From Candidatus Faecalibacterium gallistercoris (lineage in GTDB: Bacteria > Bacillota > Clostridia > Oscillospirales > Ruminococcaceae), in NCBI GenBank assembly GCA_019116585.1, contig DXBJ01000008.1, positions 56,220 through 120,219 of the forward strand: a DNA stretch of 64,000 nt, given 5' to 3'. A program made the translations under genes and the position numbers. Positions 13,174-21,905 of this stretch are shown here, in pieces. Each line of letters starts with the position of its first letter. The first letter of the stretch is position 1. The notes under the pieces were generated by a model. It had not been told where the DNA came from. It saw nothing but the letters and a program-made list of their open reading frames with translations, and searched no databases.

Positions 13174-14385
13174 ATGACAAAATTGAATCACACCAAGGCA
13201 AAGTGGGACATCGCCCGGTTTTTCTGTTATGCACTGCTGACGTCCTGCCTGTTTTCACGCGGTGTTTTCATGCTGTATCTGACCCACAAGGGGCTGACTG
13301 TTGCCCAGGTAGGCCTCTACCAAATGCTGGTACAGTTCTCCATGTTCCTGCTGGAAATCCCCACCGGTTCTGTCGGCGACAGAGTGGGAAAAGTTCGTTC
13401 CCTTCAAATCGGGACGCTGTTGCTGCTGCTCCATTGCGTTCTCATGATGGCGCTGCAGCAGCCTGCGGCGCTGGTCGCCCTGGGCTTTCTGGAGGGTATG
13501 GGCTATACATTCAGCAGCGGCAGCGACGATGCGCTGTTCTATGAGCTTCTTAAAAAGCACCATCGGGAGCAAGATTATCTGCAGCTGAACGCCAAGCTCA
13601 AGTCAGCCCAGTCCATTCTGACTGGCGCCACCATTTCCGCCGGCGCGTTCATCGTCTCCTGGTCCTGGGAGGCTGTATACGGTATCACCGCCCTCTGTCT
13701 GGGCAGCGCTCTTTTGGTGCTGACGCCACTCAGGGAACCTGCCATTTCAAAAACACTGCCAGCTGTCGGCGGCAAGGGAACTTTCTCCCGTCTCCGACAG
13801 CGGATTTTGTACCCCAATCTCACGGCATTTCTGCTCTGCGTCATTGGATTCAGCTTTATGGACGGTATTTCCGGCAGCTATTACAACTATAACCAAATCA
13901 TTTTCCAGCAAGCGCAGATACCGGTCGCCCTCATTGGCATCTTCTTTTCCGCCAATTATTTTGCTGCATCAGCGGCCTATCTGTTCGCGACCTTGCTGTC
14001 CAGATGGCTGTCCAAACGGATTATCCTTTCCTGTATGATCGCTTTGCAGGGCGCGCTGTTTGTCTCGCTGGCGTTCACCCGGCAGCCCGTTTTATTTGTG
14101 GCGTTCGCCTTCATCTGCTGCCTGACACCGGAAGTCATCTATATCCTGGCGGACAGTATCATCCAAACATATATTGCGTCAGAATATCGGGCTACCATCC
14201 TCTCCGTGGTGTCCATGCTGCGGTCACTGATGTCTGCCGTGAGCTATTCTGTTTTGGGTGGCATTCTGGACCGGACAGGCACTACAGGTTTTATGCTTTT
14301 TCTGGCTCTAGTCTGCTTTGCCGCGCTGGGATGTTTCCGGCTCATCCCGACCTACCGCCAAAAATCACAGGACAAATCCGCATAA
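13174..14385 (+). CDS. MFS transporter
   Basis: 12-TM-like hydrophobic pattern, LEIPTGSVGDRVGKVRSL MFS loop motif. Confidence 0.85.
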   Translation: MTKLNHTKAKWDIARFFCYALLTSCLFSRGVFMLYLTHKGLTVAQVGLYQMLVQFSMFLLEIPTGSVGDRVGKVRSLQIGTLLLLLHCVLMMALQQPAALVALGFLEGMGYTFSSGSDDALFYELLKKHHREQDYLQLNAKLKSAQSILTGATISAGAFIVSWSWEAVYGITALCLGSALLVLTPLREPAISKTLPAVGGKGTFSRLRQRILYPNLTAFLLCVIGFSFMDGISGSYYNYNQIIFQQAQIPVALIGIFFSANYFAASAAYLFATLLSRWLSKRIILSCMIALQGALFVSLAFTRQPVLFVAFAFICCLTPEVIYILADSIIQTYIASEYRATILSVVSMLRSLMSAVSYSVLGGILDRTGTTGFMLFLALVCFAALGCFRLIPTYRQKSQDKSA

Positions 14386-14556
14386 CCGTTTGATGGTATA
14401 ATCAAACACAGAAACTCCCGCCAGCAAGGACACGCGCCTTTGTTGGCGGGAAGTTTATTGCGCCGTCTTTCTGTCGATATTGTCATACCACCCAACAAAA
14501 TCTGGAGGCCCTGCACCGCGCAGAGGGCCGCCGCGAAATGACGAGAGGAGGGCTGC

Positions 14557-15897
14557 ATGAGCTGGACAAAGGACGATGTCCGCGATGAAATCTATGAGCA
14601 GGATGAGGAGGAAGACGAAGGTCCATCCTGGGTGGATGATAAAGGCAAAATTTTGGAGGCTGCTTTCTGTGAATACTTTCTTGAAAAGCATCCCCTGATG
14701 TGTCTGAAACAGACCTTATTTGACCTGGACGGCGAAGTGGACGAGGATAAGCTCATCTACGAGATTCACCAGGAAATACGCTATCACGCCCGCAATGATG
14801 TTGCAAAAAAGGTCAAGCGTTTGGTGGAGGCCCTCAAGATCGAGGCATACTGCGAGGAGTGGAAGCCGCAGCTCGACCGCATCCACATCCAGAACGGCAC
14901 CTATTATCTGGACGAACGCGGTTTTGTTTCAGATAAGGAACTCTGCCTGAACCGGCTCCCGGTCGAATACCAGGCGGATGTCGCACCTCCCGTGCAATGG
15001 CTGAAATTTCTGGACGAGCTGCTGATTTCCGAGGATATTTTGACTTTGCAGGAATATATCGGCTACCTTCTCATCCCTTCCACCAAAGCGCAGAAGATGT
15101 TGATTTTGACCGGCAAGGGTGGCGAGGGCAAGTCCCGCATCGGGCTGCTTTTGAAGAAACTGCTTGGGCCTGCCGCCCACATGGAGGCCGTCCTCCGGCT
15201 GGAAACCAACCGTTTCGCCAGCGCCAATCTGGAACACAAACTGGTGATGATCGATGACGACCTGAATATGACTGTTCTCCCCGAAACACGGAACATCAAG
15301 TCCATCGTCACGGCCGAGGACCGCATCTGTGTGGAACGCAAAGGCAAACAGGCCACCCAGGGCTTGCTCTATGCCCGGCTGCTCTGCTTCGGCAACGGCA
15401 ATCTGGTTGCAGCCCACGACACCAGCGATGGTTTCTGGCGGCGGCAGATTTTGATCTCGGTCAAGGACAAGCCGGAAGGCAGGACCGATGACCCTTACCT
15501 GATCGACAAGCTGTCGGAGGAACTGCCCGGCATCCTGCTCTGGGCACTGGAAGGGCTGAAGCGGCTTCTGGCGAATCAGTACCGCTTCACCCTCAGTGAG
15601 CGTGCCAAACAGAACCTTACTGCCGCTATGGAGGACGGCTGTAACCTCGACCAGTTCATGCAGGCCGACTCCTACGTCCGTTTCGACCCGGAAAGGTCGG
15701 CCAGGTCTACCTACCTGTTCCGTGCTTACAACAAGTGGTGCGCCGACAACTTGGAAAAACCGGCGACGCAAAAGAAGTTCAGTCAGTATCTTTTCAAGAA
15801 CGCAGACCGGTATGGTATCCGCTTTTCCAAGCACATCGAGGGCGGCTACCGGGGCTATCGGGGCGTGTATGTCCGCCCTGATTGCGCCCTCGAATAA
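14557..15897 (+). CDS. Phage/plasmid P4-D5-type DNA primase/helicase (SF3)
   Basis: KMLILTGKGGEGKSRI Walker A; KLVMIDDDLNM Walker B; D5-like C-terminus. Confidence 0.85.
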   Translation: MSWTKDDVRDEIYEQDEEEDEGPSWVDDKGKILEAAFCEYFLEKHPLMCLKQTLFDLDGEVDEDKLIYEIHQEIRYHARNDVAKKVKRLVEALKIEAYCEEWKPQLDRIHIQNGTYYLDERGFVSDKELCLNRLPVEYQADVAPPVQWLKFLDELLISEDILTLQEYIGYLLIPSTKAQKMLILTGKGGEGKSRIGLLLKKLLGPAAHMEAVLRLETNRFASANLEHKLVMIDDDLNMTVLPETRNIKSIVTAEDRICVERKGKQATQGLLYARLLCFGNGNLVAAHDTSDGFWRRQILISVKDKPEGRTDDPYLIDKLSEELPGILLWALEGLKRLLANQYRFTLSERAKQNLTAAMEDGCNLDQFMQADSYVRFDPERSARSTYLFRAYNKWCADNLEKPATQKKFSQYLFKNADRYGIRFSKHIEGGYRGYRGVYVRPDCALE

Positions 15898-16208
15898 AAT
15901 TGGGGCGGGAAGTGAAAATTTCCCGCCCCACGCGCCCCCTCGCCCGCAGCAACAAAAATAAATCGCATTACCGTTTTATTTTTTGCTTCGTTTTTTCAAA
16001 ACCCGCCCCGCCTGCCCATGAACCCGCCCGAAGGGGCGCGTTCGGGGCGGGAGGGCGGCTGGGGCGCGTATTTCTGTATTCTGCGCAGAAAAAATTGGGA
16101 GGCCGGCTCTGGAGCAAAGCAGTGTCGGCCTCTCCTATTCCACACTTGGGGCTTTGCAAGCTGAATCATCCCCATGAGCCAGGCGGTGGACCGGAACAGG
16201 AGGTGGAC

Positions 16209-16631
16209 TTGAACAAAAAGAAAAAAGTCGTCAACACTTCGATTTACCCCGATGAGGTCATCGAGCGTCTGGCCTGGTGCTTCTATCCTGCCATTCTGGA
16301 GTGCTTCAACAGCGAAGAAGGCCAGCGGGCCTTCGCCGTCTGGCAGGCGGAACAGGCCAGACCCACAGCCAAAGAAAAACAGGACGTTCCCGCTGGGGAA
16401 CGCCCTGACATCCATACACAGCTTTTTTCAAGTTGGGTGCGTCCTTCTGGGCGCACCTTTTTATATTTAAGGATAGTTCAAACACTTTATAAATGCTCTA
16501 CTTATAAAAGAACTTTTATATTCGCAGAATGGTTAAAAAAGGAAGATAATACATCTTTAATCTCCTTCAACTGTATTTCTAAGTATGGGGTAGCAAAACC
16601 GGTATCTTTTCCCTGGCTTAAATATTTATAA
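16209..16631 (+). CDS. Small mobile-element hypothetical protein, probably C-terminally altered by a junction
   Basis: TTG start (LNKKKKVVNTSIYPDEVIERLAWCFYPAILECFNSEEGQ); the C-terminal half reads through two hairpins into AT-rich DNA, so the true end is uncertain. Confidence 0.4.
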   Translation: MNKKKKVVNTSIYPDEVIERLAWCFYPAILECFNSEEGQRAFAVWQAEQARPTAKEKQDVPAGERPDIHTQLFSSWVRPSGRTFLYLRIVQTLYKCSTYKRTFIFAEWLKKEDNTSLISFNCISKYGVAKPVSFPWLKYL

Positions 16632-16831
16632 TATACTTTCATTAATTCTTTCTTATCATCTTCTGATACCGACTTTTTCTCCAATGATAAAACTTTTATA
16701 CTAAGGTCAATACCGTCAATTTGAATAAATGTTTCTTGATTAACTTTTAAAGCTTCTTCTACTGAGACTGTAGAATATATACGATTTTTAGGTGAAGTCT
16801 TCATTTCAAATAGCCTCTCATGATAAATCAA
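16502..16831 (-). CDS. Small hypothetical protein downstream of the metallophosphoesterase
   Basis: Coupled to the upstream gene. The start could be the in-frame ATG at 16804 (MKTSPKNRIYSTV), which has an AGAGG Shine-Dalgarno sequence. Confidence 0.65.
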   Translation of the reverse strand: MIYHERLFEMKTSPKNRIYSTVSVEEALKVNQETFIQIDGIDLSIKVLSLEKKSVSEDDKKELMKVYYKYLSQGKDTGFATPYLEIQLKEIKDVLSSFFNHSANIKVLL

Positions 16832-16832
16832 A

Positions 16833-18638
16833 TCAATTAATGCCGTCTTTTAGTATTTCTTTAAAGTTATTGGCAAATTTTGTCAAATCAAAGTTCATTT
16901 GTCTAATATAGAGCTGCAAAATAGAAGCTATTACTCTATCTATTCGGTAATAATCCAGACAATATAAAAAGGATTTATATTCATCCGATTTTATTGATAC
17001 GCCAAATGTGATAATTGGATACTTTTGTATATTGCTGTCATCCACGCTATAATTATATAAGTTTTCATCAAAGAGAGGAATTGCAGTTATAAAATCCTTC
17101 CAATCAGTAGAAATTTTATATTCTTCAGGATTGATTGAGTGAATTAGTGGATGCTTTGCCTCAAATGCTGCTTTAATTAACTCAGAATAGGGAAACTCTT
17201 TTACTCCAACATCTGTACCGGCTGCCTGTTCCGGCCACAATGATGCACACATTCGTAAATATTTTATCTCGTTTTTATTTGGCGAAGGACATATACACCG
17301 GAAATGAGATCTGATATTAGGCTGAGAAGTCTCTGGAGGCTTATTAATAAAGTTCACTATAAAACCGTCACATAGAACTTGCATGAACGAGAAAAAAAGT
17401 GAAGTGTCATCTATCTCCCTTTTTTTCTTTTTTCCCTTTCTAAAATGCATTTCTTGAATTGCCATTTGTCTATAAATCCCTAGAGATTCAATAAAATGCT
17501 CTGTATTTTTAATAAAATTGTTGGACAAGAACAAAACTTTGGGAGATCTTCCGTTTACTGTTCCCAGCTCAAAATATGAATGAACTGTCGTCTGTGATAG
17601 CGGTAAAACAATCTTGTTATGCTTTCTATTTTCTTCTCGTGTGTACAAACGATAATCTTCAACAAACGTCCCACCATCGTTCGTGCTTCTGACGTATACA
17701 TCAATCGAGTTTAAATCTAGTCTCAAAACGTAAATAGAATATGCATGAAGTTGTGAATGATCTGATAATGATTCATCTGGCCATCCAATTCCTGTTGATA
17801 ACGTTGTAAGCGACTGCCGATTATTTGACCAATTGACGACATCACGAGTATGTGTATGCCCACATAAAAAGAGCTGCGCATCAATTCCTCGTTGTCCAAT
17901 CAAAAAATTTTGTACAGCATCCTCATCTTTCCCTTCCAAATGATTTAATGGATGATGAGCCATTGCGATTACAACTGGATTATTACCAAGTTCTCTTGCA
18001 TTTAATCGAATTTCTTTATATTGTTTTTCTAATTCTTGAAGTTGAAAATCCCCAAGTTTAAGATTTCTTCGATCTCCATCCCCTCCGTTAGCACTCCAAG
18101 CAGTATTAAATCGGACAAAAATGTACTGTTGACCATTTATGTTCAATTCATTACATCCAAATGTTTCGATTGAATTCTCTGCCTTAAAGAAAATTTGATG
18201 TATTTCTTCTGTTAATTGCTTATATTCTTTAAATGCTTTATTAAAAAAGCCCCCAAATGATTTGAAAAATTGTTTATCGAAAGGGCCTGGCATCTGGCAT
18301 AAAGCTTTTGTTGGATAATCAAGAGATTTATCGTGATTTCCTGGAACAAAATATATTTCTTCTACCTTTTTGCCTATTTTCTCAAGGCTTGTATTTAATT
18401 TTTCAAAGAAATGTTTAACTAATTTTTTTGCTGTATAATCTCCGCGATCAACAATGTCACCGGTTACAATAATAATAATATTTTGTGAATAAAACAATTG
18501 TTGCTCAATATCTTTAATTAATGCATCGTATAATTTTAATGGCTGTGCACCAGTTGTATTGAAATGAAGATCAGAAAGATGGAGTATGGTCAAATCAGTC
18601 GTCAAACTATTTAATGTATCATTTGACAAGTTTTCCAT
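16833..18638 (-). CDS. Calcineurin-like metallophosphoesterase with a large uncharacterised C-terminal domain
   Basis: LHLSDLHFN, VTGDIVDRGD, FVPGNHDKS, AMAHHPLNH and LFLCGHTHTRD metal-binding motifs; about 250 aa C-terminal extension not recognised. Confidence 0.8.
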   Translation of the reverse strand: MENLSNDTLNSLTTDLTILHLSDLHFNTTGAQPLKLYDALIKDIEQQLFYSQNIIIIVTGDIVDRGDYTAKKLVKHFFEKLNTSLEKIGKKVEEIYFVPGNHDKSLDYPTKALCQMPGPFDKQFFKSFGGFFNKAFKEYKQLTEEIHQIFFKAENSIETFGCNELNINGQQYIFVRFNTAWSANGGDGDRRNLKLGDFQLQELEKQYKEIRLNARELGNNPVVIAMAHHPLNHLEGKDEDAVQNFLIGQRGIDAQLFLCGHTHTRDVVNWSNNRQSLTTLSTGIGWPDESLSDHSQLHAYSIYVLRLDLNSIDVYVRSTNDGGTFVEDYRLYTREENRKHNKIVLPLSQTTVHSYFELGTVNGRSPKVLFLSNNFIKNTEHFIESLGIYRQMAIQEMHFRKGKKKKREIDDTSLFFSFMQVLCDGFIVNFINKPPETSQPNIRSHFRCICPSPNKNEIKYLRMCASLWPEQAAGTDVGVKEFPYSELIKAAFEAKHPLIHSINPEEYKISTDWKDFITAIPLFDENLYNYSVDDSNIQKYPIITFGVSIKSDEYKSFLYCLDYYRIDRVIASILQLYIRQMNFDLTKFANNFKEILKDGIN

Positions 18639-18831
18639 TTATCTCAACCTCCTTAAGTGCAACAATGGTTGTATTTTTGTCTTTAATTTAACAAAGGGCT
18701 ATTTATGCCATAAATCAGAATACACAAGTTCTATATATTATATAAAATTTTCCGTGGATATGTCAACAGTTTTCACAAATTTGTTTTTAGTTCTTATATG
18801 TTCTAGCAGGTTGGGGATAGTGTCAAGTATT

Positions 18832-20298
18832 GGACCTGTTGACAAAGTCTCCTCAAATTCTCCTCCCTATGTTATAATAAAACAAAGGAGGGAAGGAGTA
18901 TGATGGGACGGCAGAGTGGTCAATTAAGTATGGTGGTCATGGACCTGTCAGAGCTAATTCCTGACGATCATTTGCTTCGTCGGATCTCTCGGGTCATCTC
19001 GTTTGACTTCATTTATGAACTCCTGGAACCATACTACCCTCCCAACGGTCGTCCGTCGGTCGATCCTGTCAGTATGTTTAAAATGCTGCTGGTTGGATAT
19101 CTATATGGGATCAAATCAGAACGTCGACTTGTACAGGAAGTCCAATTGAACATTGCTTATCGGTGGTTTTGCGGATTTGAATTATCAGATCGTATTCCTG
19201 ATCACTCTACGTTTAGCAAAACACGCCAGCGTAAGTGGAATGAAAGTCAATTGTTCCAATCTGTTTTTCGTGAAATTGTGCGGCGCTGCGTGAAGAGCGG
19301 CTTGGTAGATGGAAAAGAATTGGCAGCAGACGGCACATATCTTCCAGCAAATGTCTCCAGAGACAGCTGGGTTGAAACCGAAGTAGAAGCTGAATTGAGT
19401 ATGCAGAGTTATTTGGATTGCTTGGATGAAGAACTTTCGAAACAACCTGGTTTCAAAAAGCCGCCAGTTAAAACAGTCAAAAAGCGCCGCATAACCAGTA
19501 AAACAGATCCCGACAGTGGATGCATAAACCATGGTAAGAAGAGCGGCATTGGCTATCTGATGGAAACAACGGTAGATTGTAAATGCGGAATTATAACAGG
19601 TGTAGATGTGTATCCAGCCAATGAAAAAGAAAGTTTATTGGTTCTGCGCCATTTGGAGCGACAGATTAAGAATGGCGTTCCAATGAAAAACATTGTACTG
19701 GATCGCGGCTATGATACTGGTGCGGTTCATCGCGGTCTGGAGCTCCTTGGCATTACCGGATATATTCCCGCTATCCAGTTCTCCAATTCCCCTGAAAAGT
19801 ATGGATTTTCTTATTTACCCAAAGAAGATGCGTTTTCTTGTCCAGAAGGAGTCCGACTTGTTTACCAGCGATTAAATTGCAGCCAGACAACTGGAAAATA
19901 CTTACGATGCTACCAAGTACAAGGTGATGCCTGCAGAACCTGTAAACGACAGTCAGATTGTTTCAAGCAAACTGGCATTCGGCGCAGAATCCTTGGGAGT
20001 AGCTGCTATCCGGCTTTCTACAGGGGGCATGAGCGTATCGGAAGCGACACCTATTGGCATATGATGCGCTTGCGCAAAATATGGGCAGAGGGATCGTTCG
20101 CAGTGCTCAAACGAGAGCACTGCCTGTCCAAAGTTAGAAAAAGAGGCATTTCAGCTGTAACCGAGGAATGCCTCTTATCCGTTATGGCCTTGAATCTAAA
20201 AAGGATCGCAAAGGCTATCCTTTTATTCTTATCTAAGACAAAAAATATGGATTGGAGACTTTTTTCTCCAGTCCATATTTTATTTTGTCAACAGATCC
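18832..20298 (+). mobile_element. IS1182-family insertion sequence
   Basis: Imperfect terminal inverted repeats (GGACCTGTTGACAAA at 18832; TTTGTCAACAGATCC ending 20298) around a transposase ORF. Confidence 0.75.
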
Positions 20299-20333
20299 CT
20301 TATTGTACATTATTAGTTGAGTCTTGGCTGTAA
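18900..20333 (+). CDS. IS1182-family transposase
   Basis: DHLLRRISRVISF, PSVDPVSMFKMLLVGYLYGIKSERRLVQEVQLNIAYRWFCGF and DGTYLPAN motifs. Confidence 0.92.
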   Translation: MMGRQSGQLSMVVMDLSELIPDDHLLRRISRVISFDFIYELLEPYYPPNGRPSVDPVSMFKMLLVGYLYGIKSERRLVQEVQLNIAYRWFCGFELSDRIPDHSTFSKTRQRKWNESQLFQSVFREIVRRCVKSGLVDGKELAADGTYLPANVSRDSWVETEVEAELSMQSYLDCLDEELSKQPGFKKPPVKTVKKRRITSKTDPDSGCINHGKKSGIGYLMETTVDCKCGIITGVDVYPANEKESLLVLRHLERQIKNGVPMKNIVLDRGYDTGAVHRGLELLGITGYIPAIQFSNSPEKYGFSYLPKEDAFSCPEGVRLVYQRLNCSQTTGKYLRCYQVQGDACRTCKRQSDCFKQTGIRRRILGSSCYPAFYRGHERIGSDTYWHMMRLRKIWAEGSFAVLKREHCLSKVRKRGISAVTEECLLSVMALNLKRIAKAILLFLSKTKNMDWRLFSPVHILFCQQIPYCTLLVESWL

Positions 20334-20382
20334 TTTTGGGCAGAAAATAGGGACGCATTAGACAGTCTTTAGTAAAAGAAAA

Positions 20383-20420
20383 AATCCGAACCCTTCTCCT
20401 ATTGGAAAAAAGTTCGGATT
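20383..20420 (-). terminator. Island-borne hairpin terminator now placed downstream of tRNA-Leu
   Basis: AATCCGAAC (20383-20391) / GTTCGGATT (20412-20420) plus T-tract on the minus strand. Confidence 0.75.
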
Positions 20421-20435
20421 TTGTGCATGTGGTGC
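20421..20435. repeat. Right attachment-site core (direct repeat)
   Basis: Identical to 531-545; contains the tRNA-Leu 3' GCACCA end. Confidence 0.85.
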
Positions 20436-20516
20436 GGATAAGAGGACTTGAACCTCCACCGAGTTGCCCCGATTAGAACCTGAATCTAACGCGTCTGCCA
20501 ATTCCGCCATATCCGC
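20430..20516 (-). tRNA. tRNA-Leu (CAG anticodon), CCA encoded
   Basis: GCGGATATGGCGGAATTGGCAGACGCGTTAGATTCAGGTTCTAATCGGGGCAACTCGGTGGAGGTTCAAGTCCTCTTATCCGCACCA: acceptor stem GCGGATA/TATCCGC, TTAGA-TTCAGGT-TCTAA anticodon arm, GGTTCAAGTCC T-arm. Confidence 0.95.
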
Positions 20517-20560
20517 TTATTTGGTTTTGCGTCCCTGCCGTACTGGCTGGGACGTGTGTT

Positions 20561-20588
20561 ATTATACCACATCGCGGCGGATTGTCAA
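20561..20588 (-). promoter_or_regulatory. Sigma-A promoter for tRNA-Leu
   Basis: TTGACA (20583-20588) - 16 bp - TATAAT (20561-20566) on the minus strand. Confidence 0.8.
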
Positions 20589-20622
20589 GCACTTTTTTCA
20601 AATTGTTTTCGGGGCGGTCGGG

Positions 20623-20871
20623 TCATGCCTCCCGGTCGCCCCGGCCGGGCTCGGCGCCGGTCCAGCCCAGGCGCTTTGCGTCGGGGGATGCGTCCCCTTC
20701 CCGCCGGGCGGTGTCATAGGCGTCGGTGCCGTAGTAGGCGGAGGGCGGCCCCAGCTCCAGCCAGAAGTCCTCCGGCTCGGGCAGGCGGGAGGCCCGGTCC
20801 TCCCCGGCGTTTTGGGGGGCCGGGCCGGCCTTGGGGTGAGGGCCGGCGGCCCGGCTGTTCCTGTCGTTCAT
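20623..20871 (-). CDS. Small hypothetical protein (82 aa)
   Basis: ORF divergent from the 20943 gene; acidic/Pro-rich. Coding status uncertain. Confidence 0.4.
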   Translation of the reverse strand: MNDRNSRAAGPHPKAGPAPQNAGEDRASRLPEPEDFWLELGPPSAYYGTDAYDTARREGDASPDAKRLGWTGAEPGRGDREA

Positions 20872-20942
20872 GGCAAATCGCCTCCTTCGTGCATACAGTC
20901 TGCCCCGGCAGGCCAGACTATATCCGCAAGGGAGGCGTTTTG

Positions 20943-21905
20943 ATGGAGACCAAAGGCTGGAAAAGTTTCTGGACGGCCCTATGGGTCAGCCTGCTGGTGC
21001 TGCTGCCCCTAGTGGCGGGCACCGCGGTGCTGGCCCAGCGGCAGGCGGCGGGGCGGGTGCGCGCCTCCGAAAGCCAGAGCGGGGTCCCGGTGCAGCTGCC
21101 CCGGGCCGAAAACCACCTGACCCTGCTGGCCTGCGTGGCCGGGGAGGACCCGGCCTTTGTCCTGCTGTACCTGAACGCCGACCAGAACTGCATCCACCTG
21201 TTGGGGGTGCCCGGCCAGCTGGCCGTCCCCTTCAGCGACGGGGAAGCCTCCCTGGCCGACTGCTATGCGGCGGCCGGGCCGGCCCGGTGCCTGCAGGGCC
21301 TGGGCGCGGTGGTGGACCTGCCCGAGGACGCCCGCTATCTGGCCGCCACCCCTGAGACCCTGGCCGGCCTCTGCGACGCCTATGGCAGCCTGCGGGTGGG
21401 TTTTTCGGGGGTTTTGTCGCCGGAGGAGCGCACCCGCTTTGACCAGACCGGCGTGCGGGACTGGGACGGCGCTTCGGCCCACGCCTTTTTGCAGGAGCTG
21501 GCGGACAGTCTGGCCCCCGACACGGCCGCCGCCGCCCGGGCCGCCGTCTGGGACGCTTTTTTCCGGCAGAACCTGGAAGCCCTGCCCGCTGCCCTGCCCG
21601 ACAGCCTGCGGGAGGCCAGCGGCTCCCTGCTCACCGACCTGACCGCCGCCGACCTGCTGACCCTGGAGGACACCCTGGAGCTGCTGGCCAACAACGGCGC
21701 CGTCGTGGAGAGCTCCGTCCTGCCCGGCCGCACCGACCGGCGCAGCGGCCTCTATGTGCTGGGCGAGGAGGCCGGGCCCGCGGTGCAGGCCTTTTTCAAC
21801 GTTGCGGACAGCGCTCCGGCCAGCGGGACGCAGAGCGCGTCGTCCAGCGCCCCGTACCCCAGCACCAGCGTTCCCGGCGGGCAGCCGGCGGGGCCGTCCA
21901 TGTAA
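20943..21905 (+). CDS. Membrane-anchored hypothetical protein (possibly LytR-CpsA-Psr-like)
   Basis: N-terminal TM segment, LLYLNADQNCIHLLGVPGQLAV region; convergent overlap with the next gene. Confidence 0.6.
   Translation: METKGWKSFWTALWVSLLVLLPLVAGTAVLAQRQAAGRVRASESQSGVPVQLPRAENHLTLLACVAGEDPAFVLLYLNADQNCIHLLGVPGQLAVPFSDGEASLADCYAAAGPARCLQGLGAVVDLPEDARYLAATPETLAGLCDAYGSLRVGFSGVLSPEERTRFDQTGVRDWDGASAHAFLQELADSLAPDTAAAARAAVWDAFFRQNLEALPAALPDSLREASGSLLTDLTAADLLTLEDTLELLANNGAVVESSVLPGRTDRRSGLYVLGEEAGPAVQAFFNVADSAPASGTQSASSSAPYPSTSVPGGQPAGPSM

Noticed and set aside
20464-20943. Plus-strand ORF across the tRNA-Leu gene
   Set aside because: Overlaps the tRNA and its promoter on the opposite strand; translation is low-complexity G/V/P.
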